Below are positions 56,713-64,000 of a DNA stretch of 64,000 nucleotides, in pieces (position 1 is the stretch's first letter; each line of letters opens with the position of its first letter). This DNA comes from Myxococcus llanfairpwllgwyngyllgogerychwyrndrobwllllantysiliogogogochensis (GTDB lineage Bacteria; Myxococcota; Myxococcia; Myxococcales; Myxococcaceae), in the NCBI RefSeq assembly GCF_006636215.1, contig NZ_VIFM01000004.1:62001-126000 (forward strand), read 5' to 3'. The notes below the pieces were generated by a model. It saw only the letters and a program-made list of their open reading frames with translations. It was not told the origin of the DNA and made no database searches. The translations under genes and the position numbers were made by a program.

Positions 56713-58083
56713 ATGTTCCGACGCGTCATCACGCACCCGCCCGCCGTCTTCGGGCTCACCTGGTTCGCGCAGCTGGTCTCCTCGCTGGGCTCGGCGCTGG
56801 CGGGCTTCTCGGTGATGGTCCACGTGTATCGGAGCAGTGACTCCATCACCGAGTACTCGCTCGCCTCGTTCTTCTCGTTCCTGCCGATGGTGCTGATTGC
56901 CCCCGTCGCCGGGGCGCTCGTGGACCGGTGGGACCGCCGCCGCATCATGGTGCTGGCGGACGTGGGGGCGGGGCTCACCATGCTGCTGATGTGGCTCATG
57001 CTGGTGGCGGACGGGGCAGGGCTCTGGAGCCTGCGCAGCTGGCACCTGTACCTGCCCATCGCGGTGTGCGCGGCCGCGGGCACGTTCCGTGCGCTGGCCT
57101 ACTCGGCCTCCACGGCGCTGATGGTGCCCAAGCAGCACCTGGGGCGGGCCAATGGCCTGATTGAGCTGGCGCTGGGAATCGGCCAGTTGGGCGGGCCCGC
57201 GCTGGCGGGACTCCTGGTGGTGCGAATCGGCCTCCAGGGGGTGCTGCTCATCAACCTGGGGTCCTTCTTCCTCTCCGCGCTGGTGCTGCTGTGTGTGGGA
57301 TTCCCCCAGCCCGAGCAAAGCGCCACCGCGCGCGCGGCGAGAGGCTCCCTGCTGGAGCAGATGGCGGTCGGGTGGGGTTTCATCCAGGCGCGGCCCGGCC
57401 TGCTGGGGCTGTTGACGTGTATCGCCGTGGCCAACCTGTTCGTGAGCCTGGTGACGGTGCTCATCACTCCCATGGTCCTGAGCTTCGCGGACGCGTCGAC
57501 CCTCGGGTGGATTGCCTCCTGCTCGGGCATGGGGGTGCTCACGGGGGCCTTGTTGATGAGCGTGTGGGGTGGGCCCCGGCGGCGCATCCTCGGTGTGCTT
57601 GGCTTCGAGCTGCTCGCGGGCCTGGCCCTGTTCGCGGCGGCGCTGCCGGCGGATGCGCGACTGGTGGCGGGCGCCGCCTTCGTCTTCATGTTCACCACCC
57701 CAGGGGTCATGGGGTGCTCTCAGTCCATCTGGCAGAGCAAGGTGCCGTCGGAGTTGCAGGGCCGGGTCTTCGCCGTGAGGCGGATGATCGCCCTGTCCAC
57801 GCCGCCGGTGGCGGCCTTGCTCTCGGGGCCGCTGGCGGACCGATTCTTCGAGCCCTGGATGGCCCCGGGCGGCGCGCTGGCGGGGCGCTTCGGGCCCATG
57901 CTCGGCGTGGGCCCGGGCCGAGGCATCGCGCTGCTCTACCTGGTGCTGGGCGTGTTGTGCGCGGTGAACGTGCTGGTGGCCTGGCTCTCCCCCCGGGTGA
58001 GGAACGTGGAGCTGGAGCTGCCGGACGTTCTGCGCGAGCCGCCTTCGAGCGTGGGGCCCCAGCCGGCGCCGACCTCGGCGTGA
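56713..58083 (+). CDS. MFS exporter (EntS-like, PF05977 type)
   Basis: A 456-residue major facilitator with about 10-12 hydrophobic helices. Seen: the loop 2-3 signature GALVDRWDRRRIMVLAD typical of MFS_3 exporters such as EntS, and a later repeat LSGPLADRFFEP. Family members export siderophores, macrolides and peptides. ATG 56713 starts at the conserved region but has no ribosome site; the in-frame GTG at 56656 after AGGAG is a strong alternative. Divergent from the LLM monooxygenase and convergent with the second ATP-grasp gene. Likely exporter and self-resistance for a cluster product. Confidence 0.92.
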   Translation: MFRRVITHPPAVFGLTWFAQLVSSLGSALAGFSVMVHVYRSSDSITEYSLASFFSFLPMVLIAPVAGALVDRWDRRRIMVLADVGAGLTMLLMWLMLVADGAGLWSLRSWHLYLPIAVCAAAGTFRALAYSASTALMVPKQHLGRANGLIELALGIGQLGGPALAGLLVVRIGLQGVLLINLGSFFLSALVLLCVGFPQPEQSATARAARGSLLEQMAVGWGFIQARPGLLGLLTCIAVANLFVSLVTVLITPMVLSFADASTLGWIASCSGMGVLTGALLMSVWGGPRRRILGVLGFELLAGLALFAAALPADARLVAGAAFVFMFTTPGVMGCSQSIWQSKVPSELQGRVFAVRRMIALSTPPVAALLSGPLADRFFEPWMAPGGALAGRFGPMLGVGPGRGIALLYLVLGVLCAVNVLVAWLSPRVRNVELELPDVLREPPSSVGPQPAPTSA

Positions 58084-58105
58084 CGGAGGGCCCCGGACGG
58101 GCGGG

Positions 58106-59551
58106 CTACTCGACGACGACGAGCGCGCACATCAACGCGCCCTGCGTCGCGTTGACCACGTCCTTGCCCCGACCCATGGGATTCATCCGGACCATCGTCC
58201 CGCCGTAGCGCTCGCCGAAGACGAACGAGCCCCAGATGAGGATGTGCGGGCCCACGGAGCCGTCGTCCCGCATGAAGTGGTAGGGGCGCGGTTCGACGCG
58301 CTCCTGGATGATCCACCCGCCGCTCTCCAGCGCCTCCTGGATGGCCGCGTCCCACGCCTCGGCGGTCATCGACCGGCCGATGAGCACCGACTTCCCGCCG
58401 TAGGCGCGGCCCGCCTTCAGCACCAGCCCATCGCGCTTCGAGGCGACGACCTGGTCGGGCAACCACACGCGCTCACCGGCCCGCTGGGTGTGGGTGCGCT
58501 GGAGCCGCCGCGTCCAGGGGATGTGCTGGCGGATGAGGTCGCGCTCCTCGGCGGAGAGGGCAGGGGAGTCCTCGTTCTCCGACAGCAGCGAGATGTTGAG
58601 CTTGTCGTCGAGGATCTCCTGCGCCGGGCCGTTGTAGAGGCAGAGGGTGCGGGCGGCGAGCGCGGCGCCGACGCGGGCATCGAACGCCGCTCCCACCACC
58701 TCCAGCCTGTCCCTCGCGTCATGCTCCTGCACGGCATGCACGCGTCGGCCGCGCATCGTGAAGCGGTGTCCCTCCGCGTCGTGGACCTCGCCGTAGGCGC
58801 CGATGAGCACCTCGCCCTTCGCGCCCTCCGCTTCGAGCAGCTCCGTGAAGGTGGTGTTGAGCAGCAGGGTCGCCATCTCGACACCCACCGGGTCCGGCAG
58901 CTCGTTGTCCGGGAAGAGCACGGCCAGGTTGCACTCGCCCTCCCAGGCGACAGTCCGGCGCACGTCGTCGATGACGTGGGAGAGGAAGGCCTTGAGGGTG
59001 TCCTGGAGCTGGACGCGCAGGCCCTGCTCCTGGGTGAAGCGCTGGAGCACGGGCTGGTCCATCACCACCTGGGCCTTGAGCGCCGTCTCCCAACCACCCA
59101 GGCCCGCCATCATGTTGATCTCAAGGCACTTGAGCCCGTCCGCGGAGTCGATGAAGTCGCCCCGGCTGAGCACGCCGCGCGCGTCGTCCGTGAGGGCCAG
59201 GGCCTCCACCGCCACGCGTGCGCGCTCGGGCGGGAGACCGAAGTACTCGGCGACACGTGCCGGGTCACCGCCGAGCAGCAGCCGGGGCCCGCGCTTGACG
59301 AGCCGGCTGAGCTTCACCGAGACGTCCTCCAGCAACTGGTTCCGGCGCGCGTCGATGAGGATGGGCCAGCGGTGCAGCTCGTAATACATGAGCGGCGACT
59401 CCTCGAACTTGCCGAAGCGGTGCTTCGCGAATGCCTCGGGAGTCCGCTCCGCGAACTTCAGGAAGGCCACCGCCGCGGCGGACAGCTCGCCGTGCAGCAC
59501 GTGGGTTTCCTCGGAGAACATCTTGCCCTGCCGCCCATCTGCGCCTGACAT
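58106..59551 (-). CDS. circularly permuted ATP-grasp ligase (copy 2)
   Basis: A 481-residue paralogue of the ligase at 42743-44182. The same ordered motifs occur: DDARGVLSRGDFIDSADG, CLEINMMAGLGGWE, AWEGECNLAVLFP, GLVLKAGRAYGGKSVLIG, SGGWIIQERVEP, and a late GKDVVNATQGALM. ATG 59551 has GGAG eight bases upstream; a GTG at 59554 is possible. Here there is no LanB-like neighbour; the gene stands between the MFS exporter (convergent) and a small divergent gene. It probably acts on a substrate related to that of copy 1, or the two act in sequence; unproven. Confidence 0.85.
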   Translation of the reverse strand: MSGADGRQGKMFSEETHVLHGELSAAAVAFLKFAERTPEAFAKHRFGKFEESPLMYYELHRWPILIDARRNQLLEDVSVKLSRLVKRGPRLLLGGDPARVAEYFGLPPERARVAVEALALTDDARGVLSRGDFIDSADGLKCLEINMMAGLGGWETALKAQVVMDQPVLQRFTQEQGLRVQLQDTLKAFLSHVIDDVRRTVAWEGECNLAVLFPDNELPDPVGVEMATLLLNTTFTELLEAEGAKGEVLIGAYGEVHDAEGHRFTMRGRRVHAVQEHDARDRLEVVGAAFDARVGAALAARTLCLYNGPAQEILDDKLNISLLSENEDSPALSAEERDLIRQHIPWTRRLQRTHTQRAGERVWLPDQVVASKRDGLVLKAGRAYGGKSVLIGRSMTAEAWDAAIQEALESGGWIIQERVEPRPYHFMRDDGSVGPHILIWGSFVFGERYGGTMVRMNPMGRGKDVVNATQGALMCALVVVE

Positions 59552-59621
59552 CACGAAGGCTCCACGCCAAGAAATTCACGCAATTGCACTCTGTCGCAGT
59601 GTGCATGTAAAGCCTTCGTGA
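59551..59621. promoter_or_regulatory. 11-bp perfect inverted repeat in a divergent promoter
   Basis: TCACGAAGGCT (59551-59561) and AGCCTTCGTGA (59611-59621) are exact reverse complements 49 bp apart. Each abuts the start codon of one of the two divergent genes, ATP-grasp copy 2 and the small hypothetical gene. The intervening DNA is AT-richer. A shared repressor site or matched leader sequences are possible. Confidence 0.5.
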
Positions 59622-59625
59622 CACC

Positions 59626-59988
59626 ATGAAGCTTGAACGCCATGTCGGAGGGCTCTCCCTCGCGCGGAAGGCCAACTACCTGCGGGCGCGCGGTTGGCGT
59701 GAAGACGAGGGTCGGTGGTCGCATGAGATCTTCGGCCAGCATCCGCTGGCGAAGGCCATCCACCACCAGCTCACGGACGACCTGGCGCAGGCCCTCTGTC
59801 AGCGGGGATGGCAGGTGCTTGGGTACTCGGAGCGGGGCTATGTGCAGCTCCGCGATGGAGAGCGCGGCAAGCCATGCTCGTTGCCCAAGGCACTGCGTAC
59901 GCAGGCGCGCCGCGAGAAGCGTCCCGTGGCGGAGCTGACCTACTCGTTGTTCCTGGCGGCGCTCGTCGAAGTGAACGACGCCGGGTAG
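59626..59988 (+). CDS. small hypothetical protein
   Basis: A 120-residue basic protein starting MKLERHVGGLSLARKANYLRA (first residues shown as MKLERHVGG), rich in Arg, Lys and Gln; no signal peptide or membrane segment. I recognise no family. Codon usage fits its neighbours and the ATG is at a sensible distance from the divergent ATP-grasp gene, with which it shares the inverted repeat. An overlapping frame (from 59633) has no support. Confidence 0.6.
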   Translation: MKLERHVGGLSLARKANYLRARGWREDEGRWSHEIFGQHPLAKAIHHQLTDDLAQALCQRGWQVLGYSERGYVQLRDGERGKPCSLPKALRTQARREKRPVAELTYSLFLAALVEVNDAG

Positions 59989-60092
59989 GGCGCGACCGTG
60001 CACCGAGTCCACGGGCTGCTGCCTGTCCGTGTGTCTGCTGCGTGCCATGCCCGCCGGGGCCACATTTTCCTTCTGGCCGAGAGGGAGTTCGC

Positions 60093-61442
60093 ATGGTCGC
60101 CCGCCGTCTCCGCAGGCTCATCCGTGACCCCTACTGGCTGGTGCTGCTCGCCTGTCTCTGCATCGGCGGCCTGCTTGGCCTGGAGCTGGCGCGGGTTCAG
60201 ACCGACTACGCATCGGCCTTCTTCGGCCTGGCCTGGCGGGGGGACCCCTCCAAGACACGCTCCGCGCTCACGGCGCTGTTCGGACTGCAGATCACCGTCC
60301 TCACGGTGGTCCTGTCCCTGAATGCACCGGTCATCCAGTCCGCGGCGAATCAATACTCACCCCGGCTCGTCCCGCTCTACTTGAAGAGCGCGCCGCTGCG
60401 CCGCGCCATCCCGCTGTTCTGCGTCTCCAGTGGGTACATCCTCGTGGCTGGACGAGAGCTGGGCTTGATCACGGACGCGGGAGTCCGTCCACGTCCCGTG
60501 CTCTCGGGGGCCTTCATCCTGGTCCTCTGCGCACTCGTGTCCCTGGTCGTCTGCATGATTCGCACGTTCCGTTACATGCGAGTGGAGCGCGTGCTCGGAC
60601 TCGTCCAGGAGCTGGTCGTCTCGGCGGCTGAGCGTCGCATCCGGGCTCGACTGATCCGACTCCCATTGGACCCGGCGGCGACCCTGCTGCTGCCGCCCGA
60701 GGCCTCGGCGCTCACGGCGCCTTCCTCTGGCTACCTCACCGAGGTCGACCTCCGTCAGCTCACTCGACTCGCCCGGCATTGGCGTGTGCGGGTGCGCATC
60801 GACGTATTCGTCGGCGACTATGTCGACACGGGGGAAGTCGTCGGCTGGGTGGTGGGGGAAGTTCCTGGGTCCATGGACCCTCGCGCGATGCACAGCCTCG
60901 CCTCGGCCCTGCTCCTCACCGCGGCGCGCGAGCCTGATTGCGACCCCGCGCTCGGGATTCGCATCCTCGTCGACGTCGCCAACCGGGCGCTCTCGACCTC
61001 CGCGAACGACGCCTATACGGCGCGACAGGCGCTGCAGCAGGTCCGCTCGGTGATGCGCCGGCTGGGACATCTGCCGCTGGGGGACTGGAACGTGGTCGAC
61101 CCCGATGGACAGGTGCGTGCGTCCGTCGCGGGGATGCGCCTGCGCGACTATCTCTTCATGGCGGTGGATGGTCCGCTGCACCATGGAATGGGCAGTCCCG
61201 AGGTCCTCGAAGAGGTCCTCCAGATCGCGCTCGCCGTGGGGCTGACCGCCTGGGATGCGGAAGACCGGGCCGCGGCGCATGCGCTCGTGGCTCGCGTGCT
61301 CGCGAAGGCCACCGCCCAGGAGACCCCCGAGCGTGAACGCCTCCATCGACGGCTCACGGAATCCAGGCGCATTCGCGCTGCATTCGAGAACCGCTCGCCA
61401 AGCGACCCCGGAGCCAACGCGGGCGAGTGGGGGCCGCACTGA
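60093..61442 (+). CDS. DUF2254-like membrane protein
   Basis: A 449-residue protein. The first about 165 residues hold four hydrophobic segments (YWLVLLACLCIGGLLGLELA, TALFGLQITVLTVVLSL, AIPLFCVSSGYILVAG, VLSGAFILVLCALVSLVV); the rest is soluble and includes GYLTEVDLRQLTRLA and DVFVGDYVDTGEVVGWV, a pattern of the DUF2254 family, whose function is unknown. AGGGAG stands five bases before ATG 60093; the open frame from 59808 is antisense/other-frame coding of the upstream gene. It looks like an ordinary chromosomal gene outside the cluster. Confidence 0.85.
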   Translation: MVARRLRRLIRDPYWLVLLACLCIGGLLGLELARVQTDYASAFFGLAWRGDPSKTRSALTALFGLQITVLTVVLSLNAPVIQSAANQYSPRLVPLYLKSAPLRRAIPLFCVSSGYILVAGRELGLITDAGVRPRPVLSGAFILVLCALVSLVVCMIRTFRYMRVERVLGLVQELVVSAAERRIRARLIRLPLDPAATLLLPPEASALTAPSSGYLTEVDLRQLTRLARHWRVRVRIDVFVGDYVDTGEVVGWVVGEVPGSMDPRAMHSLASALLLTAAREPDCDPALGIRILVDVANRALSTSANDAYTARQALQQVRSVMRRLGHLPLGDWNVVDPDGQVRASVAGMRLRDYLFMAVDGPLHHGMGSPEVLEEVLQIALAVGLTAWDAEDRAAAHALVARVLAKATAQETPERERLHRRLTESRRIRAAFENRSPSDPGANAGEWGPH

Positions 61443-61515
61443 GCCGAAGCCCACCCTCGAGCTGTGCCAGGGCACTCGGCCCCGGCACGGCCTTGGTTCA
61501 GGTGTCCTCTTGGGC

Positions 61516-63090
61516 CTACCCGAGTCCCCACGGGAGCCCCAGCACCTGCCACGCCACCAGGAGGAGGATCCACGCGATGAAGACGACCACGACGTACGGC
61601 AACATCAGCGCCACGATGGTGCCCACGCCTGCTTCCTTCTGGTACTTCTGGGCGAATGTGACGATCAACGCGAAGTAGGCGTTCAAGGGCGAGATGGCGT
61701 TGAACGGACCGTCACCCACGCGGTACGCGGCCAGCACGGCCTCCGGGTCGACATTCAGCCGCATCAGCAGCGGCACGAAGACGGGCGCGAAGATGGCCCA
61801 CTTCGGAATGGCGCCCGTCATGATGAGGTCCAGCACGGCGACGACGCCGACGAACCCGACGAGCAACGGCAGCGCCCCGAGCCCCGCGTCCTCCAGGATG
61901 TCGCCCATCTTCACGGCCGCGAGCGTCGCCATGTTGGTGTACGTGAACAGGGCGATGAACTGGCTGATGATGAAGAGCAGGAAGATCAGCGCGCCCAGCC
62001 CCGACACCGCCTTCTCCATCGCCTTGATGACGTCGACGCTGCTCCGGATGGTCTTCGCGCCGATGCCGTAGGCCGCACCCGCTACGAGGAACAGCAGGGT
62101 GATTGCGACAATCAGGCCGTTCATGAACGGCGAGTCGCCCACGATGGCTCCCGTCTCCGGATTGCGCAGCGGCGCGCCCGGCGGCAGGGTCAGCAGCCCG
62201 AAGAACACGAGGACCGCCAGCACCCCCAACCCCGCGAACTTGAGTCCACGCGACTCGTCCGCGCTCATCGTCGCACCCGCCGCGTCCGGCTTCTCGCCCT
62301 TGTACTCACCCAGCCGGGGCGAGATGACCTTGTCGGTGATGAGCGAGACGATGAAGGTCAGCATGATGACCGACGCGACGGAGAACCAGAAGTTCGCCGT
62401 CAGGTCGATGGAGCGCTCGGGATTCAGGATGTGGATGGCGTCGTTGGTGATCTCCGTCAGGATGCCGTCCAGCGGCTTGATCAGGATGTTGACGGTGAAC
62501 ACCGCCGCGACGCCCGCGAAGGACGCCGCCAGACCCGCCAGGGGATGACGTCCCACGGTGAGGAAGGCCGCCGCCGCCAGGGGAATCAGGACCAGATACC
62601 CAGCGTCGGCCGCGATGCTCGACAGGATGCCGACGAAGACGAGGATGTACGTCAGCGCCTTGCGGGGCGCGACGGCCACCAGCTTGCGAATCAGCGCCCC
62701 CACCAGGCCCGCGGCGTCCGCGACACCGACGCCGAGCATGGCGACGATGATGACGCCCACCGCGTTGAAGTTCATGAAGTTCTGGACGACGCCCTCGAAC
62801 ATGAAGCGAAGCCCGTCGCCCGTCAGCAGGCTCTTCGCCGCGGCGGTCGTCTCCTCCGGGACGTGGGTCTCCGGATTGATGGTCTGGTACGTGACGCTGG
62901 CTCCCATCATGTAGAAGACATGGGAGAGCAGGATGACGATGCCAATCAGCGCGACGAAGATCACCGCCGGATGGGGGACCTTGTTTCCCACCCGCTCGAC
63001 GGTGTCGAGAATCCGCTCCAGTCCCTTCTTCTTGGGCGGTGTCTCGGTCTGCCGTTCCGGCATCGAATCGTTGAAGTGAGCTGCCTTCAT
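61516..63090 (-). CDS. AbgT-family transporter
   Basis: A 524-residue polytopic membrane protein of the AbgT family (p-aminobenzoyl-glutamate uptake; some members export sulfonamides). Seen: LDTVERVGNKVPHPAVIF after a short hydrophilic N-terminus, LSSIAADAGYLVLIPL, GDGPFNAISPLNAYFALIV near the end, and many hydrophobic helices. ATG 63090 chosen; an in-frame ATG at 63111 is possible. The E. coli protein is about 510 residues. It has no evident link to the biosynthetic genes. Confidence 0.93.
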   Translation of the reverse strand: MKAAHFNDSMPERQTETPPKKKGLERILDTVERVGNKVPHPAVIFVALIGIVILLSHVFYMMGASVTYQTINPETHVPEETTAAAKSLLTGDGLRFMFEGVVQNFMNFNAVGVIIVAMLGVGVADAAGLVGALIRKLVAVAPRKALTYILVFVGILSSIAADAGYLVLIPLAAAAFLTVGRHPLAGLAASFAGVAAVFTVNILIKPLDGILTEITNDAIHILNPERSIDLTANFWFSVASVIMLTFIVSLITDKVISPRLGEYKGEKPDAAGATMSADESRGLKFAGLGVLAVLVFFGLLTLPPGAPLRNPETGAIVGDSPFMNGLIVAITLLFLVAGAAYGIGAKTIRSSVDVIKAMEKAVSGLGALIFLLFIISQFIALFTYTNMATLAAVKMGDILEDAGLGALPLLVGFVGVVAVLDLIMTGAIPKWAIFAPVFVPLLMRLNVDPEAVLAAYRVGDGPFNAISPLNAYFALIVTFAQKYQKEAGVGTIVALMLPYVVVVFIAWILLLVAWQVLGLPWGLG

Positions 63091-63162
63091 GGTCGTCCCG
63101 ATCCTTTCCATCCGGGGACACGCTTGCCGCTCAATCCCGCGACGACGCGCGAGCCCCCTGCC

Positions 63163-63978
63163 TCAGAGCGTCAGCTCTGCTCCCACCGTGAGCGCGGTGT
63201 CCGTGGAGGCCTTTCCCTCCGCCGGTGAGCTGTCATGCCGTACGTCGAAGAACGTGGTGAGCGCCAGGCGCCCCGTCAGGTTCACGGAGAGCTTCGTGGT
63301 GGAGGTCAGCAGCACGCGCGTGTCGCCAAAGACATCCGGAAGCAGCATCGCGTACTCCCGGAACTCCACCCGCTCGTTGATGTCGTAGCGGAACATCACC
63401 CCGACCGAGGGAGACCACAGGTCGACGCTGGGGAGATCCTTCCGCGTGGGGACGTACTGGAACCTGCGGTCATGGGCGTAGTGAGCGCCCAGGTAGGCCC
63501 GCAGGAACAGCTCGTCCGTCTTGCGCTTCTTCTGCTCAATCAACGTGAAGCCGACCCCCAGCTCCACCTCCGCGCGCAGCTCGAGGCTCGACAGGTGGTC
63601 GGTCTCCGCCCCAAGGTACGTGTACGCGCTGAGCAGGGGCGTGGCCCGGTACTCCCCACGCACCCACGCTCCGAGCGCCTCCGCGATGAGCTCCTCTTCG
63701 TCCTCGGACGCCGCCGCTCTCCCGTAGGCGCCATCCGCCTCCAGGGTGAGTGCCCACTTGGGTGACTCGTATTCCGCCAGGGAATTGCCCGTCAGCGTGT
63801 ACGAGCGACTGTTGCCGGTGAAGAACGAGAATCCGACGCCGAAGGACCCTGTCCAGGGCCCGACGTCCTCTTCCTCATCCTCGGTGCATGGGCGCACCGG
63901 GCCGTCCTCCGACACCGTGTCGGGCGGCGGCGTGGGAGTCTGGGCAAGGACCGTGAGGAGGAAGAGAAGAGGGCTCAT
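63163..63978 (-). CDS. DUF481-like outer-membrane beta-barrel protein
   Basis: A 271-residue exported protein: signal peptide (MSPLLFLLTVLAQTP), a short acidic linker, then alternating amphipathic strands (GSFGVGFSFFTGNSRSYTL, PLLSAYTYLGAETDHLSS, VGVMFRYDINERVEF) ending in ELTL, as in DUF481/YdiY-type salt-induced outer-membrane proteins. ATG 63978 gives a clean signal sequence; an upstream GTG at 63984 is less likely. 72 bp upstream of and co-oriented with the AbgT transporter. Confidence 0.85.
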   Translation of the reverse strand: MSPLLFLLTVLAQTPTPPPDTVSEDGPVRPCTEDEEEDVGPWTGSFGVGFSFFTGNSRSYTLTGNSLAEYESPKWALTLEADGAYGRAAASEDEEELIAEALGAWVRGEYRATPLLSAYTYLGAETDHLSSLELRAEVELGVGFTLIEQKKRKTDELFLRAYLGAHYAHDRRFQYVPTRKDLPSVDLWSPSVGVMFRYDINERVEFREYAMLLPDVFGDTRVLLTSTTKLSVNLTGRLALTTFFDVRHDSSPAEGKASTDTALTVGAELTL

Positions 63979-64000
63979 ACACACTCAGGTGAAGCAGGGA

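Noticed and set aside
61255-63228. 657-residue plus-strand open frame
   Set aside because: Antisense to the AbgT transporter; its Asp/Arg/His-rich sequence is the complement of a membrane protein gene.

Overview
The window is GC-rich, densely coded DNA of the kind found in large myxobacterial genomes (Myxococcaceae/Archangiaceae-like). Giant NRPS/PKS genes, 'GGHSL'-type carrier proteins, a KaiC-like ATPase fused by overlap to a hybrid sensor kinase, and strong GC third-position bias all fit. It is dominated by a hybrid nonribosomal peptide/polyketide locus plus an unusual tailoring block. No tRNA, rRNA, CRISPR array, insertion sequence or prophage was seen. Genus assignment is inference.

Layout, left to right. 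1-5672 (minus, runs off the left edge): PKS-NRPS hybrid KS-AT-KR-ACP-C... . 5665-23670 (minus): six-thousand-residue NRPS with a fatty acyl-AMP ligase/ACP loading unit and five C-A-PCP modules, read by eye as Tyr, Val, Asn, unassigned and aromatic. 23858-26320 (minus): secreted penicillin-acylase/PvdQ-type Ntn hydrolase lipoprotein. 26497-28698: a beta-propeller-like protein and a divergent methyltransferase. 28673-33122 (minus operon): carbamoyltransferase with a C-terminal SCP2-like domain, nucleotidyltransferase-fold protein, GT1 glycosyltransferase. 33776-36315 (plus): KaiC-like double ATPase and REC-HisKA-HATPase protein. 36357-40279: LURP-one-like, propeller-like, FemAB/GNAT-like and GST proteins. 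40351-44182 (plus): LanB-like dehydratase homologue lacking the elimination domain, followed by a circularly permuted ATP-grasp ligase. 44198-55270 (minus operon): PKS1 (KS-AT-KR*-ACP), PKS2 (KS-AT-ACP), GT4 glycosyltransferase, type II thioesterase, small alpha/beta-barrel protein, JmjC-type oxygenase; an LLM flavin monooxygenase lies just upstream in the same direction. 56713-58083 (plus): EntS-like MFS exporter. 58106-59551 (minus): second ATP-grasp paralogue, sharing an 11-bp inverted repeat with a small divergent gene. 60093-63978: DUF2254-like membrane protein, AbgT-family transporter, DUF481-like outer-membrane protein; these look like ordinary housekeeping genes outside the cluster.

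How it may work. The FAAL would activate a fatty acid that primes the peptide. The peptide is then built through five modules, extended by one malonate with ketoreduction (a statine-like unit) and continued by a C domain beyond the window. The adjacent exported acylase is the type of enzyme that strips a temporary fatty acyl group in pyoverdine maturation, so an acylated prodrug route is a good hypothesis. A second, short PKS line with a predicted dead ketoreductase may make a separate acyl unit or product.

The most unusual part is the LanB-like/ATP-grasp pair plus a paralogous ATP-grasp 14 kb away, with no visible RiPP precursor. This suggests an aminoacyl-tRNA- and ATP-dependent peptide-tailoring system joined to an NRPS/PKS locus. 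The product and the link between sub-blocks are inference.
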